A program made the position numbers and the translations under genes. DNA of 64,000 nt from Burkholderia sp. BCC0322 (GTDB taxonomy: Bacteria > Pseudomonadota > Gammaproteobacteria > Burkholderiales > Burkholderiaceae), in contig NZ_CADFDU010000010.1 of the NCBI RefSeq assembly GCF_902833045.1, forward strand, positions 124,001 to 188,000, written 5' to 3'. Numbering within the stretch: the first letter of the stretch is position 1; the number at the start of each line of letters is the position of its first letter. The notes under the pieces were generated by a model. It made no database searches and was not told the DNA's origin. It saw only the letters and a list, made by a program, of their open reading frames with translations. Below, in pieces: positions 58,864-64,000 of the stretch.

Positions 58864-60024
58864 ATGGCCACCGTCCTGTGCGTGCTCTACCCCGACCCCG
58901 TGGACGGCTATCCGCCGCGCTACGTGCGCGACGCCATTCCGGTCATCACGCGCTACGCGGACGGACAAACGGCGCCGACGCCGGCCGGCCCGCCCGGCTT
59001 CCGGCCCGGCGAACTTGTCGGCTCGGTGTCCGGCTCGCTCGGGTTGCGCGGCTATCTGGAGGCCCACGGCCACACGCTGATCGTCACGAGCGACAAGGAC
59101 GGCCCCGACTCCGAATTCGAGCGCCGGCTACCCGAAGCCGACGTGGTGATCTCGCAGCCGTTCTGGCCCGCGTACCTGACGGCCGAACGGATCGCCCGCG
59201 CGCCGAAGCTGAAGCTCGCGCTGACGGCCGGCATCGGCTCCGATCACGTCGATCTCGATGCCGCCGCGCGCGCCCGCATCACCGTCGCCGAAGTCACCGG
59301 CTCGAACAGCATCAGCGTGGCCGAGCACGTGGTGATGACGACGCTCGCGCTGGTGCGCAACTTCTTGCCGTCGCATGCGGTCGCGCAGCAAGGCGGCTGG
59401 GACATCGCCGATTGCGTGTCGCGCAGCTACGACGTCGAGGGCATGCATTTCGGCACGGTCGGCGCGGGGCGCATCGGGCTTGCCGTGCTGCGCCGGCTGA
59501 AGCCGTTCGGCCTGCACCTGCACTACACGCAGCGCCACCGGCTCGACGCATCGGTCGAGCAGGCACTCGGGCTCACGTATCACGCCGATGCCGCGGCGCT
59601 CGCGAGCGCCGTCGACATCGTCAACCTGCAGATCCCGCTGTACCCGTCGACCGAGCACCTGTTCGACGCGGCGATGATCGCGCGCATGAAGCGCGGCGCG
59701 TACCTGATCAACACCGCGCGCGCGAAGCTGGTCGACCGCGACGCGGTCGTGAATGCCCTCACGTCCGGGCATCTCGCGGGCTACGGCGGCGATGTGTGGT
59801 TTCCTCAGCCGGCGCCGGCCGATCACCCGTGGCGCACGATGCCGTTCAACGGGATGACGCCGCACATCTCCGGCACGTCGCTGTCCGCGCAGGCACGCTA
59901 CGCGGCCGGCACGCTGGAAATCCTGCAATGCTGGTTCGACGGCAAGCCGATTCGCCATGAATACCTGATCGTCGACGGCGGCACGCTCGCGGGAACGGGC
60001 GCGCAGTCGTACCGGCTGACGTGA
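58864..60024 (+). CDS. fdh: NAD-dependent formate dehydrogenase
   Basis: D-2-hydroxyacid dehydrogenase-type enzyme of 386 residues that oxidises formate to CO2 with NAD. Diagnostic parts of FDH are present: PGFRPGELVGSVSG, ISQPFWPAYL, GSNSISVAEHVVMT, the NAD loop GTVGAGRIG, the catalytic Arg in LINTARAKLVDRD and His in GMTPHISGTSLSAQ. It is metal-free and soluble, giving NADH. Divergent from the Rieske reductase gene with a 235-base spacer in which I saw no clear site. Confidence 0.92.
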   Translation: MATVLCVLYPDPVDGYPPRYVRDAIPVITRYADGQTAPTPAGPPGFRPGELVGSVSGSLGLRGYLEAHGHTLIVTSDKDGPDSEFERRLPEADVVISQPFWPAYLTAERIARAPKLKLALTAGIGSDHVDLDAAARARITVAEVTGSNSISVAEHVVMTTLALVRNFLPSHAVAQQGGWDIADCVSRSYDVEGMHFGTVGAGRIGLAVLRRLKPFGLHLHYTQRHRLDASVEQALGLTYHADAAALASAVDIVNLQIPLYPSTEHLFDAAMIARMKRGAYLINTARAKLVDRDAVVNALTSGHLAGYGGDVWFPQPAPADHPWRTMPFNGMTPHISGTSLSAQARYAAGTLEILQCWFDGKPIRHEYLIVDGGTLAGTGAQSYRLT

Positions 60025-60058
60025 TGCAGCGCGCGACTCGCGGCTCGCGGCGGACCGT

Positions 60059-61483
60059 TCAGTCGAGGCAGTGGGCGGCGAGCTTGCCGACCATGATCAC
60101 CGCCTGCTCGATCTCCGGCGACCACGGGCTGCTGTAGTTCAGCCGGATGAAATTCCGGTAGCTGTCCGTGATCGAGAACATGTAGCCGGGCCCGATCGTG
60201 ATCCCCTGCTCCAGCGCGAGCTGGTACAGCCGCATCGCATCGACCTGCGCGGGCAGTTCGACCCACAGCACGTACCCGCCGGCCGGGCTCGAGATGCGCG
60301 TGCCTTCCGGGAAGAACCGCGACACCATCGTACGCATCAGGTTCGCCTGCTGTGCATACGCCTTGCGAATCCGCCTCAGGTGATGCTCGTAGCCGTCGCG
60401 TTCGAGAAACTCCGCGATCGCGAGCTGCGGCAGCGACGGCGTCGCGAGCGTGTTCAGGAATTTCAACTTCTCGACCTGCTCGCGATACCGCCCGGGCAGC
60501 GCCCAGCCGATCCGGTACGCGGCCGTCAGGCTCTTCGAGAACGACGCGCAATGCAGCACGATGTCGTGGCGGTCGAACGACTTCAGCGTGCTCGGATGCA
60601 TGTTGCCGAAGTACAGTTCGTTGTACACGCCATTCTCGATGATCGGCAGGTCGGCCTTCGCGGCGAACTCGACCAGCTCGCGCTTGCGCTCGTCCGGCAT
60701 CTGGAAGCCGAGCGGGTTCTGGAAGTTCGGCATCACCATGCAGGCGGCGATCGGCTGCGACTTCGCAATCGCGGCCAGCGCCGCGATGTCGATCCCGTAC
60801 TCCGGATGCGTCGCCACCTCGATCGCCTTCATCCCCATCCGCTCGATCGCGTGCAGCATCGCGTAGAACGTCGGCGATTCCACCGCGATCGTGTCGCCCG
60901 GCTTCGCGACGGCCTGCAGGCACAGGTTGATCGCCTCCGTCGCGCCGACCGTCACGATGATCTCGTTCGGGTCCACCGACATCCCGTTTTCCAGGTAGCG
61001 TCGCGCGATCTGCCGGATCAGCCGCGGATGCCCCGGCGGCAACCCGTCCGTCACGCCCCACAGCGACTTGTCGCGGCCGGCCGCATACGCGTAGCGGTTC
61101 AGCTTCTCGAACGGGAACAGGCTCGGGTCCGGATACGGCGAGCCGAGTGGCACCGCGTCGTCAGCGCCGATCGAGCGCAGCGTCGACAGCACCAGCCGGC
61201 TCACGTCGACCGACGACGAGATCGCGATCGGCTTCGACGGCCGCAGCTCGCGCACCGGCGCATGGCCGTCGTCACGCCGCAGGTTCACGAAATAGCCCGA
61301 CTGCGGCCGGCTTTCGAGCAACCCGCGGCTTTCCAGCAGCAGATACGCATGCAGCACGGTCGTGATGCTGATCCGGTGCTGCTGGCTCGCCTGCCGCACC
61401 GACGGCACACGATCGCCGTGTCGATATACCCGTTGCCGGATGAGTCTCTCTATGTCGTTTGCAAATTTCTCGTAGAGCTTCAT
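60059..61483 (-). CDS. MocR-type GntR/aminotransferase regulator
   Basis: Regulator of 474 residues. The N-terminal GntR winged helix (YRHGDRVPSVRQASQQHRIS, then ITTVLHAYLLLE) is fused to a fold-type I aminotransferase domain with PNFQNPLGF and the PLP lysine in SFSKSLTAAYRIGW. MocR proteins use PLP-amino acid adducts as effectors, often for vitamin B6, GABA or taurine genes. No such target is adjacent; it is convergent with fdh. Confidence 0.9.
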   Translation of the reverse strand: MKLYEKFANDIERLIRQRVYRHGDRVPSVRQASQQHRISITTVLHAYLLLESRGLLESRPQSGYFVNLRRDDGHAPVRELRPSKPIAISSSVDVSRLVLSTLRSIGADDAVPLGSPYPDPSLFPFEKLNRYAYAAGRDKSLWGVTDGLPPGHPRLIRQIARRYLENGMSVDPNEIIVTVGATEAINLCLQAVAKPGDTIAVESPTFYAMLHAIERMGMKAIEVATHPEYGIDIAALAAIAKSQPIAACMVMPNFQNPLGFQMPDERKRELVEFAAKADLPIIENGVYNELYFGNMHPSTLKSFDRHDIVLHCASFSKSLTAAYRIGWALPGRYREQVEKLKFLNTLATPSLPQLAIAEFLERDGYEHHLRRIRKAYAQQANLMRTMVSRFFPEGTRISSPAGGYVLWVELPAQVDAMRLYQLALEQGITIGPGYMFSITDSYRNFIRLNYSSPWSPEIEQAVIMVGKLAAHCLD

Positions 61484-61873
61484 CCGCCTCGCCCCGCCAG
61501 CGGTGAACCGGCCTGCGATGCACGGGCGCCATGGCCGCGCCGGTGCACGAAGCCGGATAGCCGGGCCCGGGCGCGGGCGTCCCGGTGCGAACCTCGTCCG
61601 TTATCGAAATTGAAGGCGGATAGCAATGCGAATCTCATCAAGACAAGGTTCGGCATCCTACTGCGTCATTTCGACGAATGTAAGTGACAGTTTGGCGAGG
61701 AAACGCGAAATCCGGCCGGCGTGGTGAACAGATTCGAACGCGACGGCGCGGCCCCGCGCGATCGCGCGGCAACCGTTCGCCGGGCGCGGTGCCGGCGCGC
61801 GTCATCGTGGCTTGCCGATGACCGTCGGGCAGCGATCACGCGAGGCCCGGTCATGCGCGGGCCCCACATTCAC
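61484..61873. other. Gene-free stretch upstream of the MocR-type gene
   Basis: About 390 bases that separate the MocR-type gene from the end of the psiE operon. Less GC-rich around 61600-61690, as expected for its promoter. No gene or clear operator recognised. Confidence 0.45.
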
Positions 61874-62128
61874 TCAAGCGTCGTCGACGTTATCCGCGTA
61901 GTGATCGATCGCGACCTTGCACGCGTCGAACACCACCGTCAGCGATGCGGCGTCGTTCGACTCGACCCACTGGCGGATCTGCAGGAATTGCCCGGTGCCG
62001 AGATCGGCGATGCGGGCAGGATCGTCGGTCGTCACATCGACGATCGCGATCGCGCGGTTGCGGTTGCCGGGCAGCGGCGACAGCGTCGCCGCGATGTCGA
62101 AGCGCCGGTACGATTGATCGATGCGCAT
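61874..62128 (-). CDS. Hypothetical protein, last gene of the psiE operon
   Basis: Protein of 84 residues: RIDQSYRRFDIAATLSPLPG, then AIAIVDVTTDDPARIADLG and SLTVVFDACKVAIDHYAD. It looks like a small alpha/beta protein. It follows the DUF1269 gene by 34 bases on the same strand. No family recognised. Confidence 0.55.
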   Translation of the reverse strand: MRIDQSYRRFDIAATLSPLPGNRNRAIAIVDVTTDDPARIADLGTGQFLQIRQWVESNDAASLTVVFDACKVAIDHYADNVDDA

Positions 62129-62162
62129 GCGGTTCTCCCTTTGCGGTTCGACAACGACACGC

Positions 62163-62618
62163 TCAATCGAGCGTCTGGCGGAATACCTTGCCGCCGAATC
62201 CCGTCACGACGTTGTCGACCGAGAACGGCGTGTCCTCCTTCGCTTCCAGGATGATCGCGACGCTGCCGGGCATGAGCCGTGCCGCAATCGTCTCGACGAA
62301 CGTGCCGTCGAGCAGCGCATTGCCGGCCGCTTGCGCGAGCACGCCGGCTCCCGCGCCGGCCGCCATGCCGGTGACCACGCCGAGCGGCCCGGCGAGCAGG
62401 CCGAGCAAACCGCCTGCGATCGCGCCGATCACGCCGCCCTTGAACGGCCGCGATTCGGCGTGCAGTACCGCGAGCTTGCCGGTCGCGTCCTTCTCGACGA
62501 CGACGCCGTTCTCGATGTGGAATCCTTCGTTCTTCTCCGACAGCGCCTCGAAATCGTTCGTGGCCTGACGGGCCGTCTCGACGCTGCCGAACACGGCGAC
62601 GATCAGTTGCTGGGTCAT
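62163..62618 (-). CDS. DUF1269-family protein
   Basis: Protein of 151 residues. The N-terminus QLIVAVFGSVETARQATNDF gives a beta-alpha start; the middle is a Gly/Ala-rich helical hairpin (GGVIGAIAGGLLGLLAGPLG, then VVTGMAAGAGAGVLAQ), followed by LMPGSVAIILEAKE. This is the DUF1269 pattern, membrane-associated proteins of unknown function often linked to stress. 68 bases below the 65-residue gene in the same operon. Confidence 0.82.
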   Translation of the reverse strand: MTQQLIVAVFGSVETARQATNDFEALSEKNEGFHIENGVVVEKDATGKLAVLHAESRPFKGGVIGAIAGGLLGLLAGPLGVVTGMAAGAGAGVLAQAAGNALLDGTFVETIAARLMPGSVAIILEAKEDTPFSVDNVVTGFGGKVFRQTLD

Positions 62619-62686
62619 TCGACACCTCGCTCGCTGGGATGGTCAGTGGCAGCCGCCGCACCGCGTGCGGCACGCCGGGGTTCGAT

Positions 62687-62884
62687 TCAGATGCCGGTGG
62701 CCGCCGCGCGTGCCCGCGCCGCAGCGGCATAGGCATGCGCAGCCGCCCGCTGCAGCCTGGCGACGGAAGGCGCGCGTGCGAGCACCGGATCGGCATCGCG
62801 CGTGTCGCGCGCCAGCCGGTAAGCGTGCGACGCCGCGTGCTGCAGTTCGATCGCCTGTTTCGTTGCATCGAGATACGTGGTCAT
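62687..62884 (-). CDS. Small Ala-rich helical protein
   Basis: Protein of 65 residues, helical and Ala-rich: TYLDATKQAIELQHAASHAY, then RLARDTRDAD and LQRAAAHAYAAAARARAAA. No family recognised; a regulatory or structural role is open. In the same orientation as psiE (57-base gap) and the DUF1269 gene. Confidence 0.5.
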   Translation of the reverse strand: MTTYLDATKQAIELQHAASHAYRLARDTRDADPVLARAPSVARLQRAAAHAYAAAARARAAATGI

Positions 62885-62941
62885 CCGGCATCCTCTGTCT
62901 TGCAGGAACAGCGAACATGCTTGCGGCCCGCCGCCCGCGCT

Positions 62942-63391
62942 TCACCTGCGCACATGTGCATCGTCCTCGACATCGTCGACGTCGGCCGGAAAGCGGTGCT
63001 GGCCGAAACTCGGGATCAGCACGCCCACCGCGAGCAGCACGATCCCGAACGTCGTCATCAACATCCGCTCGGGGCTGTCGGTTGCACCGCGCAGGATCAG
63101 GTCGCGCGCGAGCGACGTCATCGCGATGAACAACGGAAACCGCACCGGCAACCGGCCGAGCCGCAGGTAGCGCACGTCCATCGCGAGCACTTCCAGATAC
63201 AGGAACATCAGCAGCAGGTCGGTCAGCGACACCTCGCCCGCGAGCACGACCTTCCACGCCTCCTGCGTCATCGCGAACGCGGTCGCGAGCCCGATCACGA
63301 TCAGCCCGGCCAGTTCGGCCGCGTGAAGGAAATGGCCGAAGCGGCGGCGAATACGCTCGGCCGGCGAGCTGGAAAGCGTGGTCGTATTCAA
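62942..63391 (-). CDS. PsiE-family (phosphate-starvation-inducible) membrane protein
   Basis: Membrane protein of 149 residues with four helices: FLHAAELAGLIVIGLATAFA, SLTDLLLMFLYLEVLAMDVR and FPLFIAMTSLARDLIL are the PsiE pattern. Function unknown; E. coli psiE responds to phosphate starvation. I propose a TTG start at 63391, overlapping the stop of the LysR-like gene as TTGA, since no ATG or GTG is available near the conserved start. Translation would be coupled to that gene. Confidence 0.72.
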   Translation of the reverse strand: MNTTTLSSSPAERIRRRFGHFLHAAELAGLIVIGLATAFAMTQEAWKVVLAGEVSLTDLLLMFLYLEVLAMDVRYLRLGRLPVRFPLFIAMTSLARDLILRGATDSPERMLMTTFGIVLLAVGVLIPSFGQHRFPADVDDVEDDAHVRR

Positions 63392-63756
63392 GGTGACAGT
63401 CGCGGTGATGAGGCTGGAACGGCGCCGGGCGGCGGGAGCGTCGCGTCGCGCGCGGCGGCATGCACGGTATCGTGCGCGTCGGGCATTGCCGGTGCGTGCG
63501 GGCCGGCCGCGCCGATCGCCTGCTCGACCGCGGACAGCGTCCGGCGGCAGCACACGTGGAACGCATCGCCCGCATCGGTGCAGGCGACGTCGTCGTGGTC
63601 GCGGCACAGCAGCAGGCGGCAGCCGAGATACCGCTCGAGGCCGTCGATCCGTTCGCTCACCTGCGCTTCGCCGAGCTGCAGTTCGGACGCCGCACCGGAC
63701 AGGCCGCCATGCTCGACCACCGCGACATACACACGCATCGCTTCCAGCAGGTTCAT
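63388..63756 (-). CDS. LysR-type DNA-binding domain without effector domain
   Basis: Protein of 122 residues. Residues 1-80 are a LysR winged helix and linker helix: LLEAMRVYVAVVEHGGLSGA, then ASELQLGEAQVSERIDGLER and LSAVEQAI. The about 200-residue effector-binding domain is absent; a Pro/Ala-rich tail takes its place. The GAGGAGCG before the ATG is good and the stop is coupled to psiE, so it seems to be a functional gene rather than debris. It may be a constitutive repressor. Confidence 0.7.
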   Translation of the reverse strand: MNLLEAMRVYVAVVEHGGLSGAASELQLGEAQVSERIDGLERYLGCRLLLCRDHDDVACTDAGDAFHVCCRRTLSAVEQAIGAAGPHAPAMPDAHDTVHAAARDATLPPPGAVPASSPRLSP

Positions 63757-64000
63757 GATGACGCTCCTCGTCGGCGGGCGCAGCGGAACCTAATCTACTG
63801 CACGCGGCACGCGCGCTCAAGAGCACAGCGCCGCATGCGCCAGGAGTACAGCTGCGCGGCCGCCGCCCAAATTCCGGCCCTGTTTGACGCATTCGCATGA
63901 CAGTTTGGCGCTACGTGTTCCAAAGACCGGCCGAAGCTGCTAGATTGCTTGCTCGACGACGTTACGCGGTGCGGGCAGGTCACGCGCCGTGCGGCCGGCC
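63757..64000. other. Right-edge intergenic region
   Basis: About 245 bases upstream of the LysR-like gene up to the window end. It should hold the promoter of the psiE operon. No gene is supported. Confidence 0.4.

Noticed and set aside
62661-62690. Sigma-54-like element before the DUF1269 gene
   Set aside because: GGTGCG...CTGC has three mismatches; not different from background in this DNA.
61685-63910. 13-base direct repeat TGACAGTTTGGCG at 61685-61697 and 63898-63910
   Set aside because: Matches of 13 bases are expected by chance many times in 64 kb; no further similarity on either side supports a shared site.
63795-63983. 62-codon frame on the minus strand at the right edge
   Set aside because: No motif and no supporting context; probably chance.

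Overview
The window is GC-rich (mostly about 65-70 % G+C) and densely coded. A ben/cat benzoate-catechol operon, a seven-gene GlgE/trehalose operon and many small proteins of unknown function suggest a Burkholderia, probably of the B. cepacia complex and probably a secondary chromosome. That assignment is inference from gene content. I saw no tRNA, rRNA, CRISPR array, insertion sequence or integrase.

Layout. 0-8 kb: small membrane proteins, a YoaK/DUF1275 protein, an RHH regulator, a SpeE-like methyltransferase, a PhnA-type zinc-ribbon protein, a possible HPr-like protein without the phosphorylatable His, an AhpD-like protein, an AraC regulator, a GNAT and two small orphans. 8-18 kb: an orphan OmpR-type response regulator, then genes on the minus strand reading catB-catA-benA-benB-benC-benD, followed by a RidA-like protein, an exported creatininase-family protein and a beta-propeller protein. 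catB is preceded by a perfect 25-bp dyad holding ATAC-N7-GTAT (LysR/BenM type), centred near -66 of a plausible promoter, but no LysR gene lies beside it. 18-25.5 kb: amidase with a LuxR-type regulator, a LysR/SDR divergent pair, an MFS exporter and a HAD phosphatase.

25.6-54.7 kb is the most interesting part. It holds a second-type sigma-54 gene (rpoN), a hybrid histidine kinase and an NtrC-family sigma-54 activator. I read nine sigma-54 -24/-12 elements (GG-N10-GC, GGCACG or GGCATG, then TTGC or a one-base variant) at the expected places. They precede the glgE operon, rpoN itself, a CBS-domain gene, a Na+/H+ antiporter and several small stress-type genes, six of the nine in divergent pairs. 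The operon glgE-treS/pep2-glgB-glgX-treZ-malQ-treY encodes alpha-glucan to trehalose to maltose to maltose-1-phosphate and back to branched glucan, with no glgA or glgC in the window. I infer that this is a dedicated sigma-54 regulon controlling storage and compatible-solute metabolism and stress proteins.

54.7-64 kb: DUF1269-like proteins, MarC, a Rieske/FAD reductase, an NAD-dependent formate dehydrogenase, a MocR-type regulator, and a five-gene minus-strand operon headed by a LysR protein reduced to its DNA-binding domain, translationally coupled to PsiE.
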